Positions 20,837-31,900 of a DNA stretch of 64,000 nt are shown piece by piece. Position 1 is the first letter of the stretch, and each line of letters starts with the position of its first letter. A program made the translations under genes and the position numbers. Below the pieces are notes generated by a model. It had not been told where the DNA came from, did no database searches, and was given only the letters and a program-made list of their open reading frames with translations. This DNA is from Folioceros fuciformis (taxonomy: Eukaryota; Anthocerotophyta; Anthocerotopsida; Anthocerotales): the NCBI GenBank assembly GCA_049999805.1, contig JBNGIO010006237.1, positions 163,671 to 227,670 on the forward strand, given 5' to 3'.

Positions 20837-22500
20837 ATATGCACAAGTTGTTTTATAAACTTCATCCAGTGCTTTCATTTGTAATTCTGACAACGAAGTA
20901 GAGAGGATCGGGAGGATCGTGAAGATGAGATAAGATCACCTTGGGGTCCGTGCGTGCAAACGGATGCACACAGATTCATCTTCTCCGTGTCTCCATTACA
21001 CGGACTGCGAGTGTCATCGATCGATTAATCTTTTCTGAACTGAACTGAAAGCGTAGAGATTGTGAAGCTCCGGTATCATCCCTCTCCACCAGAACATCCT
21101 TTGAGAGCCGACGGTGTAGCGAGGGAGAGGAAAAATTCGTTCTGGTTTCGGATCCGGATTTACAACCGGATACAGATAGGGAGCGAGCGTTAGGATTGAG
21201 GGATGAACGTCTTCCACCAATTCCAGCCTGGGACGAGGTGCAGGTCGCGGGCGGACAGCCATCGCCAGTCCAACTCCAGCAGCGAGTGGTGGCAGTTGCT
21301 GGGGCAGCCCGGGAGATCCAATACCCGAGGCTCAGGTCGCACCGGCCACGTGCTGGTGGTGTCACCGTTTGTACATGCTCCTCCGTGGTCGGCCCGTACC
21401 GACATCTCTGCTCGGGTCTCCGGTGCTGAATCAGCTCCAAACTCTGCTCGTCAGGGACGCCTGTCTTGCAGAAGAGCGGGTCCCGGATGCTGTGATAAAT
21501 CACCAATCACCAACAGCACGGCAAATGCAAGTATCCTCCCTTGGATGATGCAGGCCCAGCCCCCTCCAGGTGTGCCAGGTCCACTATCTGCCCCACCTCC
21601 CCGGCGTGACTCTGCATGTGGGGCAGCACCTCGGGCAGGTCAAAGCTGGATGTAAATGTACACAGGAGCAGGATGGGATGCCGTTACCAGCTATTAACAA
21701 CAACCCAAGCGAAGAAGAAGAAAGATGCAACGCTGAGGAGGGAGAGCGGGAGCAGGAACACGTTCATATGATGTACAAGTGGCCGGAAGAAGACCTGGCA
21801 GTCCACCGCCCGGAAGTGCACGCAGCAAGACATGAGAGTGCTGTTATGCGTCGGGTCCCGGAGGCGGCGCACGGACCAGAGCCCGCCTGCATACCATATA
21901 TTGGCCGCCGAGGTATGCATGGTAGTGGTTTTGAGATCCCAGAGAGGAATGCAGACAGCGTTCCCCGTTTTGACAGTCGGCTTTCAACAATGCCGGATGA
22001 CTCGCGACGAGACGGTCCCAAGGTTACGGGCAGTCCGAAGGTAGCACAGGGTTTTTAACACAAGAACAGACGTGAACGCGTGGCGATGGCCAAGTTTCTT
22101 GCAATCGGCCCCAAAATCTGAAGGAAGTCGGACTCGGACTTCCTGGGACCCGATGCTTCTAACAAAATCCACTGGGTAATGGTTTGGCAGCTGGACGCCA
22201 ATTGCACGCAATGCTGACGCACAAGAACCTTCAAAATGTCTTTGCTGCGTAGCGGCACTCATTATTTCCGTTGCAGGGCTGACGCTGCATCTCTGGAGCT
22301 CGCGTGATCCAGTAGTTCCTTACAACTTTAGCTTGGTGAGGAAGGTGGTTGTTTTCGCAGCTAACCCTGCTGGCCATGAGTACGCCTCTCGAGCAACTGT
22401 GAGAAATAGCATACTATGGAGATGACCCATCTCCGACGCAATAAATGTTGAGAGGCTTCGGAATTTGCGTCCCATTAAATGACGCTTCGTGCCTCGCTTT
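20837..22500. other. Intergenic, no gene recognised
   Basis: Several mid-length open frames occur on both strands (for example 20976-21506 and 21570-22058). None shows a known motif, and codon composition does not favour one frame. The last part is the 3' flank of the long PPR gene. Confidence 0.5.
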
Positions 22501-25500
22501 TCATCGTTCCTTCACCTCCCTGACCAAAAAACGGTGTGCCACGCCGTCCAGATCTGTCCAACAGCTCTGGCCCGGCTCTTTCCATGCACTGGTCCGTATT
22601 CGTCTAGTCTGCAATTCCTGTGCTTGCTCCCACATCTGGGCACTGGTGTATATGTTCGACATCAAAACATAGGCTGCGGCATCTAGGTTGTCTAGCTTCA
22701 CTGCTGCGTCGAAGGCATGACGTCCCACCTCCAGGTTCCTCCATTTCTGACAAGCACCCAGTAGCGTGTGCCAGACTACAGAATTAGGAGGTAAGGGCAT
22801 GGTCCTCACAAAGGCTAGTGCCTCATCCAGTTGTCCTGCACGACCCAAGAGATCCACCATGCATGTGTAGTGGTCGGCCGTGGGAGTGATGCCGTAGCGT
22901 ATCCTCATAGCCTCAAAGTATTCTTGCCCCGACTTCACTAGACCCGTGTGACTGCATACTGTGAGAATACTCAGAAGTGTTACGCCGTCTGGCTTGAGAC
23001 CATCCTTTCCCATTCCAACAACCAGGTCAAAGACCTTTTCACTGTCGCCTTGACGGCTGTATCCCGCAATCAGAGCGTTCCAGGAAACCACATCTCTTTC
23101 CGCCAATGTTTCGAACACCTGCTGTGCATCAACCATACTACCACACTTCCCATACATGTTAATCAAACTACAGGCCACAAGCTCATCGCCTTCAAGCCCT
23201 TGGTCTTTGATCTGTCCATGAAGCTGCCTCCCCAGCTGCAAAGCTGCCACACTTGCACACGCTTGAAGGAGGCACACAAAGGTCACCGAATTGGGTGCAA
23301 CGATTCCTTCTTCTTGCATAGCCTTGTAAACGCGCAGGGCATCCTGGCCCATGCCCTGCTGGGCATATCCTGCGATCATGACACTCCACGTCACTACATT
23401 TTTGTGACCAAGTCCGTCAAATACACTGTGAGCCTCCTCTAAGCTGCCACACTTCCCATACATGTTTACCAAACTGCTGGCTATCAACACATCTGCTTGA
23501 AGTCCTTGTTCTCGGATTTGTGAATGAAGCTGCCTTCCGATTTCCAAGGCCGGGTTGCCCACACTTGCACAGGCCTGTAGCAGGCATACAAATGTCAAAG
23601 AATCGAGCCCAACAATGCCTTCTTCTTGCATAGCCCGGTAGAGACGAAGGGATTCCTGCCCCATTCCCTGCTGAGAATATCCTCCTATCATAGCATTCCA
23701 TGTCACCAAATCTTTTTGGGGAAGCCCATCAAACACTCTCTGGGCGTCTTCCAAGCTCCCACACTTTGCGTACATATTTACCAAACTGCTGGCCACGAAC
23801 ACGTCAGTTTCAAGTGCCAGTTCTTTAATATGTGCATGAAGCTGCTTACCCCTATCCACAGCCGAGGTGCCCACACTCGCACATGCCTGCAGGAGGCACG
23901 CCAATGTTACGGAATTGGGTGCATCAATCCCTTCTTGTTGCATAGCGCTGTGGAGATTGAGAGCTTCCTGCCCCATTCCCCGCTGGGAATATCCTGCTAT
24001 CATGGCATTCCACGTCACCACAGTTTTTTCACGGAGACCATCAAACACCACCTGAGCATCCTCTAGGCTGCCGCACTTTGCATACATATTTACCAAACTG
24101 TTAGCTACGAACACATCGGTCTGGAGCCCGTAACCCCGAATTTGTGTATGGAGCTGCCTCCCCTTCTCCAAGCCTGCAGACCCCATGGTTGCACATGCCT
24201 GCAGGAGGCTCACAAACGTTACAGAATTTGGTGCAACGATGTCTTCTTGTATCATACAGCTATGAAGGAGCAGGGCATCCTGCCCCATGCCCTGCTGGGA
24301 ATACCCTGCTATCATAGCATTCCAAGTCACTACGTTTCTTCGACAAAGCCCGTCAAACACGACCCGAGCATCCTCTACGCAACCACATTTTGCGTACATA
24401 TTTATCAAGCTGTTTGCCACAAACACATCAGCCATGTGCCCTTGTTCTCTAATTTGTGCATGAAGCTGCTTCCCTTCTTCCAAAGCTGGAGCACCAACAC
24501 TTGCACATGCCTGAAGGAGGCAGACAAATGTCACAGGATTCGGTATAACACTACCTTCTCTTTGCATAGCCTCATAGAGACTGAGCGCTTCCTGCCCCAT
24601 GCCCTGCTGGGAGTATGCTGATATCATGGTACTCCACGTCACAACATTTTTGTGACCAAGTCCGTCAAACACCCCCTGAGCATCCTCTATGCTCCCGCAC
24701 TTTGCATACATGTTCACCAAGCTGTTGGACACAAACACATCAGCCAGAAACCCTCGTTCTTTAATTTCAGCATGAAGCTGCTGCCCTGTCTTCAAACCTG
24801 CGGTGCCAACACTTGCACACGCCTGTAGGAGGCAGACAAAAGTTACAGAATTGGGTGCAGCAATGCCTTCTTGGTGCATCACGGTGTAGAGACGAAGGGC
24901 TTCCTGTCCTCTGCCAAGCTGGGAATATCCTGCAATCAAGGCACTCCAAGTCACCACAGATTTCTGACCAAGTCCATCAAACACTGCGTGAGCATCCTCT
25001 ACACTGCCACACTTGGCGTACATATTTACCAAGCTGCCACCCACAACTTCGTCACGTTGAAGTCCTTGTTCTTTAATTTGTGAATGAAACTTCCTGCCCT
25101 TCTCCAGAGCTGGGTTGCCAACACTCGCACATGCCTGCAAGAGGCACACAAATGTCACAGAATTTGGTGTAGCCATGCCCTCCTCTTGCATTGCAGCGTA
25201 AAGATGAAGGGCCTCCTGCCCCATGCCCTTCTGGGAGTATCCAGCTATCATGGCATTCCACGTCACCACATCTTTTTTAGGAAGCCCGTCAAACACTCCT
25301 TTAGCGTCCTGTAAGCTGCCACACTTTGCGTACATGTCCACCAAGCAACTACAGACAAATAAATCAGGCTCAACGCCAGTAGCCAGCACATCAGCATGCA
25401 CCTGCTGCCCAGCTCTCAAGTCAGCTCCCCTCACACAAGCCTGCAGGGCTGCCACAAACACATGGCCATTGGGCTTCACACTGGACCTGCGCATCTGACG

Positions 25501-26229
25501 ATACAGTTCAATAGCCTGCTTATCTTGTCCACGCTTAACATGAGCAGAAATAATGGCACACCACGTGAACGCATCTGGTGTGGAAATCACATTGAACACA
25601 TCCATAACTTCCTGCAACCTGGCATGAGAAGCATACATTCGAAGGATATGGTTGCACAGGGACGTATCCGAATCATAACCCTTCTTCACAGTGAGAGCAT
25701 GAACTGCCCGACCCAGAGCAAGATCCTTCTTGGCCACACATTCTCTGATGGCAGAATGGAAGAGAGACTTGGACAGATGACATCCTGTGTGCACTAAAAC
25801 TCCAAGAGCCTCGACGGCCTCGGTGAGCTGCCCCTGCTGACAAAGCTTGCTGACGGTTTCAGCCGTCACATTCCCTTCGTATCCTGTAGTCCTGCCAAGA
25901 TCAGGATCAGCCAGCAAGCTGCAATTGGATGTACGGCCCATGTGCATATCCAGGGCAGCCAACTGCCCACCCACCCCAGCTGGCTTGTATAATTTGTGCA
26001 GCGCGAGACCCTCCTGGTCGGTGGGAGATTCGGCTCCAGCCAAACTTTCTGTTAAATTGGTATGCATCATTGCCACGGTACTGCACCTCGCCCCTTCGTT
26101 GTTCGCGAACGGTTGGCTCCTTGACAACAGGTGAGCCGCAGCTCTTCCCAGACGACCTACTACCCTCCAGGCGGCCATGGCTCGCAATGGCAAGCCCTGA
26201 AACTGTGGACGCACCGATCCCTGGACCAT
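22501..26229 (-). CDS. PLS-class pentatricopeptide repeat protein with seven near-identical triads
   Basis: Intronless, 1242 residues, ATG at 26229. The N-terminal ~110 residues are less ordered and probably include an organelle targeting sequence. PPR motifs then run to the end, from about ETVSKLCQQGQLTEAVEALG onward. Seven consecutive ~104-residue P-L-S triads share the pattern TWNAMIAGYSQ, GMGQEAL, SVTFVCLLQACASVG, LVNMYAKCGS and AQ.VFDGL. A divergent end follows (LGRAGQLDEALAFVR, then WEQAQELQTRRI) that corresponds to the E1/E2 region. No DYW cytidine deaminase domain is present, so any RNA-editing role would need a DYW partner in trans. PLS proteins bind single-stranded organelle RNA, each P or S motif reading one base. 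A telo-box lies upstream at 26472-26480. The gene at 40359 is its paralogue. Confidence 0.93.
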   Translation of the reverse strand: MVQGSVRPQFQGLPLRAMAAWRVVGRLGRAAAHLLSRSQPFANNEGARCSTVAMMHTNLTESLAGAESPTDQEGLALHKLYKPAGVGGQLAALDMHMGRTSNCSLLADPDLGRTTGYEGNVTAETVSKLCQQGQLTEAVEALGVLVHTGCHLSKSLFHSAIRECVAKKDLALGRAVHALTVKKGYDSDTSLCNHILRMYASHARLQEVMDVFNVISTPDAFTWCAIISAHVKRGQDKQAIELYRQMRRSSVKPNGHVFVAALQACVRGADLRAGQQVHADVLATGVEPDLFVCSCLVDMYAKCGSLQDAKGVFDGLPKKDVVTWNAMIAGYSQKGMGQEALHLYAAMQEEGMATPNSVTFVCLLQACASVGNPALEKGRKFHSQIKEQGLQRDEVVGGSLVNMYAKCGSVEDAHAVFDGLGQKSVVTWSALIAGYSQLGRGQEALRLYTVMHQEGIAAPNSVTFVCLLQACASVGTAGLKTGQQLHAEIKERGFLADVFVSNSLVNMYAKCGSIEDAQGVFDGLGHKNVVTWSTMISAYSQQGMGQEALSLYEAMQREGSVIPNPVTFVCLLQACASVGAPALEEGKQLHAQIREQGHMADVFVANSLINMYAKCGCVEDARVVFDGLCRRNVVTWNAMIAGYSQQGMGQDALLLHSCMIQEDIVAPNSVTFVSLLQACATMGSAGLEKGRQLHTQIRGYGLQTDVFVANSLVNMYAKCGSLEDAQVVFDGLREKTVVTWNAMIAGYSQRGMGQEALNLHSAMQQEGIDAPNSVTLACLLQACASVGTSAVDRGKQLHAHIKELALETDVFVASSLVNMYAKCGSLEDAQRVFDGLPQKDLVTWNAMIGGYSQQGMGQESLRLYRAMQEEGIVGLDSLTFVCLLQACASVGNPALEIGRQLHSQIREQGLQADVLIASSLVNMYGKCGSLEEAHSVFDGLGHKNVVTWSVMIAGYAQQGMGQDALRVYKAMQEEGIVAPNSVTFVCLLQACASVAALQLGRQLHGQIKDQGLEGDELVACSLINMYGKCGSMVDAQQVFETLAERDVVSWNALIAGYSRQGDSEKVFDLVVGMGKDGLKPDGVTLLSILTVCSHTGLVKSGQEYFEAMRIRYGITPTADHYTCMVDLLGRAGQLDEALAFVRTMPLPPNSVVWHTLLGACQKWRNLEVGRHAFDAAVKLDNLDAAAYVLMSNIYTSAQMWEQAQELQTRRIRTSAWKEPGQSCWTDLDGVAHRFLVREVKER
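23100..25285 (-). repeat. Seven tandem ~312-bp coding units inside the PPR gene
   Basis: Each unit encodes one P-L-S triad of about 104 residues; the last full unit is two residues shorter. Long stretches (the MYAKCGS and CLLQACAS blocks and the GMGQEAL loop) are nearly unchanged between units at the DNA level. This implies recent unit duplication or continuing conversion. Confidence 0.9.
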
Positions 26230-26471
26230 GCCATAGTGTCATGTTACCCCACTGGAGACGAGGATCCGAACACAGAGCGGATGTCATCAAGAAGTCAAGC
26301 GGTTAACAACTTCGTATACACACTCTGCTATCCGGTTCCCCGATAAAAACTCGAAGAGTGGCCATGTCAATCGACCAGCGAGATTTGGTACGGAGGTTTC
26401 GCATTTGGCGTCAAATGGTCGCCATGTAGATTCTGGGCACCACAGTACCGATTCTTGGACGATCGCCAGTC

Positions 26472-26480
26472 CCTAGGGTT
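26472..26480 (-). promoter_or_regulatory. Telo-box upstream of the PPR gene
   Basis: CTAGGGTTT on the plus strand reads AAACCCTAG on the gene's strand, about 245 bases before its ATG. Telo-boxes are common in promoters of plant genes for translation and organelle biogenesis. Function here is inferred. Confidence 0.4.
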
Positions 26481-28080
26481 TAACGAGCCGTAGGCACAAA
26501 CGTTTGACTGCTTCGCCTCGGAAACTGAATGTACCGACCAGCGATCTGAAAGTGTCAGGGGATGTGCGAAAGAGCGCAGCTATGGGCAGCACACTTCACT
26601 TCGATTCACAAGTGCGTGCTCTGCAAAACGAAGGGCGGGGGGGCCAGAATATGGAGCGGTCCTCGCACTGGACAGGTTTTACCGACGCCATCCGGAAGTA
26701 GCTGAGGATCCGAGAGCTCAGTGAATCTCCCTCCTCGAGTACAGTACCGACCGACGAGAGTGAGAACCCTGCCTGCCGCTCTGAGCAGCGGCTTCAACAC
26801 TACTTCACCGTTGGGGTGACGGATCGATGCGAGGAGGCGTGGGCCGATCAAGTGTCGGCTGCAACATTACCTGGGCCGCCTATCGGATCCAACATCAGTT
26901 ACCCGAACCAGTTTGTGTGCCTCAAAACAGGGAGAGACCAGTATTCCACTGGACAGCACATTTGTCAGACGTAGGTATGTCTGAACTGGCAGTGATTACT
27001 GCTCGGCAAGGAGAGACAATCAACAGTAGTTATTCCCAGAGTGATTATATGATGCACAAGCATTCACAGTAGAGAGAGGGGAAGAATTTTATTACAGTCG
27101 ACTGAGGACGGATTTCTATGTTGGTATTAACTGATTTGCACCATAGTATGTCAGGACGGATTTCGTTGGTACTTAATGATTCGCATCATAAATTCATAGG
27201 AATGGTATGTTATAGGATTCGTATTCTCCTTCTTTTCTTCCATTATGTTATGTGGTTTTTTTAATAATGTATTATCATTATTGCTTTATAAAAAACATTT
27301 GCTAATACAGTTTTTACAATAATATAATACAGTTTTACAACCTTAGGTTATTTTATTTTTCTAATCTTTAGAGTAAATAAGACCTCTTTAGGGTAATAAA
27401 CCCTTTTCATCTCTTTTCAATAAAAAAAATACATAAAAAAACCATAGAAGAAAATGCTTAGAAAGAGCCATAGTATGTACACTTAGTTACTTGCTCCAAA
27501 TTTTCTTCATCAATAATTTATTTATTTTTATTTCAGTATTTTTTATCAATCAATTTAAGGCATATTCTCTCTATTAACAATTTTAAGGCGATTGTAGATA
27601 TCTCATCCAAGTTTTATTTATAATTACTTTAAGCACTTCATTTAATACATATTTATGCATACACCAACAGATTCCGCTTTAGGTATTCCATGATGATTTC
27701 ATCAAAGTTTTATTTACATCCACTTTAGGCATTTCATCTAAGTAAGTGCATATTTATTTCTAACCCTAAATCGATCAATCGACTTTACGCTTTCACTCGA
27801 GATCTCATCTAAGTTTAATTTATATTCATTTTAAGCATCTTATCTAAGGATTGATCTATAGACTCTACCTTTATTTTTATTCACTTTAGGCCATTTTTAG
27901 TTCTAGACCATGATATTTTAGGTGCTCTTGATAGTTGTAGGGTCCCAATCATATTTATATGCTCTTTAAGGGGTTATGGAATACCGACATGGACAGGGGT
28001 TCTTTCATAGAAATTTTAGGGCGGCCGTACGTTATACGGTGCAAAGATAAGGGACATAACGAGGCGACGAGAGGACCAGA
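26481..28080. other. Intergenic; strongly AT-rich from about 27070
   Basis: From about 27070 to 27960 the sequence becomes very AT-rich with many poly-T/poly-A runs and repeated phrases of the type TTTAGGCATTTCATC and TTTTATTTA, unlike the balanced composition on either side. No gene is seen. It may be the decayed end of a transposon or an old insertion. It does not match the LTR that follows the copia element at 31641. Confidence 0.55.
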
Positions 28081-28084
28081 GCCT

Positions 28085-31000
28085 CGGGATCGAGTCCATC
28101 CACATTCAAGTGGTTCTATTGTAACGAGGTTGGTCACAGGCTTCGAGACTGTCGAAAAAAGGCAGCAGATTTCAAGGCAAGAAAGGGAACCAAAGTATTT
28201 GATTCCCACGAGGCAAGATGGCTACCATGGAGGAGGGGGAGGGCCACATCAAAGGCGCCTTCATGGCGACAGTGGAGAGCTTGGAAGGCTAGGAGGACAG
28301 CAACAAACAAGCATCAGCGCACACAAGCGCAATGGGAGTGCACAGGGAGGATGCTTGGTTCATCGACTCTGCTGCAACATCACACATGTCACCAAGAAAA
28401 GAGTGGTTCACATCGCTGAGCAAAATCGCACCAAAGCGACTTCGCATGGGGGATGATTTCATCTAACTCACCGTCGCAGTGGGGGACGTATAGATTATGC
28501 TACCCCCTGTCCAAGGAACACCCCCATCAAGGACTATGATACGAGGAGTGTTGTTCGTCCCGGGGCTCACCAAAAGTTTACTATCCGTGCGCAGGCTCAC
28601 AGCTGCAGGCTTGGAAGTGGCATTCAAGGGGTCAAGTAGCATGATCAAGAACCTGTGCGGCGATACAGTTGCTGAACCCACCCTTGGGGATGACAACCTA
28701 TATAGGCTATCTTGCAGCACTCCTGAGACCAAAAGCAAGAGCAAGGAGCAGCTTGCAAGAGAAAGGGCCAACCTAGCCAAAACCGAGGCTGCAAGTGAAT
28801 CAGTTCAATTGTGGCATGAGAGATTTGGGCACCTAGGAGACCGTGACCTATGATTGTTGGCGAATCGCATGATGGTCCGTGGGCTCACGCTTCAAAGTGA
28901 CACCGAGTTGGAGTTTTTGCGAAGGGTGTGTGTTGGGAAGCACCACAAGGCTCCCTTCGCACGGGGAGGAACCGCCCGAGTGCAAGCAGAGCACCACTTG
29001 GACCAGGTGCACGGCGACTAATGCGGCCCCATGAAGACCCGATCATTTGGAGGGGCACGGTACATTCTAACATTCGTCGACGACCACACAACACGGACAT
29101 GGGTATACTTCTTGAAGTCAAAGGATGAAACACTTAACTATTTCAAGAAATTCAAGACGTTGGTTGAAAAGCATTGCAAACGACTCATCCAAATCCTTTA
29201 GTCAGATGGTGGTGGAGAGTACACGTCGAAAGCATTCAAAGGATACTTGGCAGAACACGGGATTCAACATCAAATCGCCGCCCGATCGGAACAAAACTCT
29301 ATTGCGAAGAGGATGCATCACACAATCATCGAGCGAGCTAGAAGCATGTAGCACGCTCGGAAGCTACACAATCAATTCTGGGCAGAAGTTGTTGCAACAG
29401 AGGCATACGTTCGAAATTGCAGCTCAAAAGCAAAAGCATTGAAGGACCTAGGCATCCCCCTAGAAGCAACGTGGATACAGCACAAGCCATCCGTGAAGCA
29501 TTTGAGGGTCTTTGGCTGCAAGGCGTACGTACACATTCCGAGAGACGAACGGAGCAAGATGAATGCCAAGTCCATCGAATGTATCTTTCTCGGCTATTGC
29601 CCAGGCAACATGGCATACCGGCTGTACAACCCACGGACCAAGCGGATCATTTGGAGCAAAGATGTCATCTTCGATGAACAGGGAACACAACCATGAGAAT
29701 TGCAGCCCCCATCACTCTTACTAAGCAAGGAACTACCACAAGGCACGCTTGAACAGAACCCATCGGAGCACATCAACCCCGTACCAACAGGAGATCACGC
29801 AAGAGGAGCAGACCTGGACACCGGAGGAGAGCTGGACACATCGGTCCCAAGTGATTACCAGAGCGATGAAGAGGACCCTCACGGCGGGGATACCCACAGA
29901 GAAGTTGCACAAGCTTGGCCATAGGACGGGAGAGACGATCTGGGAAGCCGTCCTTAAAGATGCTAGAAAGCATGGACTTGGCGTTGAAGTGCACGGTGGA
30001 GGAAGAGCCCTCAACCCTGAAGGAGGCTTTGGAAATAGAAGATAGGGAGAAATGGCTGAAGGCCATACACGTCGAGTACGATGTGCTTATCAAGAATAGA
30101 ACTTGGGGCTGAACCGAGCTCCCTCCCGGAAGAAGGCCAATTGGCAGCAAGTGGACTTTCAAGCTGAAGCACAAGGGAGACGAGAGCATCGAGCGGTACA
30201 AATCACAACGGGTGGAAAAGGGCTACGACCCACCGTATGGGGAAGACTACAGCGAGACGTTCTCACCCGTCGTAAACTTCACATTGATCCAATGCATGCT
30301 TGCACTGGCAGCGATTGAAGACATGGAGATCCATCACATGGACATTTGCAACACTTTCCTCAACGGCGACATGGAGGAAGCAATCTTCATGACATAGCCT
30401 GAAGGGTTTGAGAAGCGTGGGGAAGAGCACCTAGTCTGCAAGTTGAGGAAGGCTCTTTACGGCTTGAAGCATGCCGCACAAAGGTGGTACTTCAAGCTTA
30501 ACACTCTCCTAAAGGCCCTAGGCTTCAAACGGAGAGAGGCGGATCATGGAGTATACACACTTGGAGACGGAGACTCACGAGTGTGAATTGCTGTATATGT
30601 TGACGATCTACTAATAATCAGCAATTCCCTTACCTTGATGCGCCAGGTTAAGTGGGAGCTGTGCCAAGCCTTCGAGAGGGTTGATCTCGGAGAAGCCGAT
30701 TTCATAGTAGGAGTGAGGATCACCCGCGATCGACCAAACAGGATGTTGTCTCTAGACCAGAGCGCATACATCAAGAAAACTTTGGAGGAGCTTTACATGG
30801 CAGACTGTAAGGCAGTGACAACACCACTCGAGTTGGGAACACGACTGGTGCGGAAGGCCAAGGGCAACAAGGCTAAAGGAGACACCATCTCCAAGACACT
30901 CTATGAAAAGGCGGTGGGGAAACTCTTGTACGCCCTAAAGACGAGACCTGACATCGCTTACGCAGCACGATCAGTGGCCAAGTTTTTGGCAAACCCCGAG

Positions 31001-31633
31001 ACGCAGCATTGGACTTGTGTCAAGAGGATCCTTCGCTACTTGCAAGGGACCAAGGAGTACAGCCTATGCCTTGGTGGAAGGTGAGCAAATTCCCAACCCA
31101 CAACTTTGGAGGGTTACAGTGATGTAGACTATGGAGGGAGCTTGGACGACTGCCGCTCAACCATCGGTACGGTGTTCCTGCTAGGAGGCTAGCCCGTGAG
31201 TTGGTCATCCACCAGGCAGCCATGTGTGGCCACCTTTACAATAGAATCGGAGTGCATGGCACTTGCGGAGGCAGTTAAGGAAGCCATATGGCTTAGGTAC
31301 TTGCTGGGAAGTTTGGGCTATGATAGAGATGGGGCCACAATCATCTACACCGACAACCAGAGCAGCAGGGCCCTGGCCAAGAATCCGGAACATCACAAGA
31401 GAACCAAACATATCGACATCCGATTTCACTTCATCCGAGAGCGCCTCGAGACAGAGGTGGAGTTGAAGTTTTGCAGCACCGAAAACATATTAGCCGATAT
31501 CCTCACAAAGGGCCTTGGGAAAGAGCGTCATGGCACGTTGAGGACAGCCCTGCGCCTCACAAAAGGCAAACCACTGACTGGGCCTCACGCAGGTTTGGGT
31601 AGTGACACTCACGCACTTCATCATCTGCGTTGA
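28085..31633 (+). pseudogene. Copia gag-pol polyprotein pseudogene
   Basis: The single polyprotein frame is split by stops at about 28464, 28851, 29199, 30395, 31082 and 31190, plus frameshifts. Several stops are TAG where relatives have CAG (29199, 30395, 31190), and TGA where CGA is expected (28851). These are C-to-T changes of the type left by deamination of methylated cytosine. The gag zinc knuckle has also lost its first Cys, reading W-F-Y-C-N-E-V-G-H, so it could not bind zinc normally. The RNase H end is the best preserved stretch, open from 31196 to 31633. Confidence 0.85.
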
Positions 31634-31640
31634 GTGGGAG

Positions 31641-31900
31641 TGTTGGAGGAGATTTTCCAGTTGCAGATGGCGCCCTCAATCACGGCGCAATTCAGTAGCT
31701 GAAGTTTAGGGAGGATACCACATATAGACGTGCTCCGGGATTTGCAGCACAGTGTGCACCGTGCTCCATAGTATTTAAGGGGTGCAAAGACACACCTCGA
31801 TTATGATGTACCTCTCACGCTGTTACACTGCCTCAGCCTCCTTTTGACCTTTGTGCCTCTTTTGTCACTACTCCTCATCGCTACTATGCTCTCACAGCAT
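31641..31900 (+). repeat. Probable 3' LTR of the copia element (end approximate)
   Basis: Begins TGTTGGAGG directly after a purine-rich tract (GAGTGGGAG at 31632-31640). It contains a TATA-like ATTTAAGG near 31773. Without a second LTR copy the right boundary cannot be set, and the end given is a guess. Confidence 0.5.

Larger units (their letters stand above)
28085..31900 (+). mobile_element. Decayed Ty1/copia retrotransposon, 5'-truncated
   Basis: Domains appear in copia order: gag zinc knuckle (near 28113), protease (WFIDSAATSHMS near 28352), integrase (WHERFGHLGDRDL near 28815, SDGGGEY near 29202, then VFGCKAYVHIP near 29510), reverse transcriptase (LNGDMEEAIF near 30360 and AVYVDDLLI near 30590) and RNase H (TIESECMALAEAVKEAIWL, then IYTDNQSS and NILADILTKGL near 31495). 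A purine-rich tract precedes TGTTGGAGGAG at 31641, the likely start of the 3' LTR, whose end I cannot fix. No matching 5' LTR is found upstream. Many stops and frameshifts break the polyprotein, so the copy is dead. Confidence 0.9.

Noticed and set aside
20976-22058. Possible genes between the germin-like and PPR genes
   Set aside because: Open frames exist on both strands but show no motifs, no consistent frame bias and no supported splice structure.
22948-25797. Plus-strand open frames opposite the long PPR gene
   Set aside because: They repeat with the 312-bp PPR period and are shadows of the coding repeats on the minus strand.
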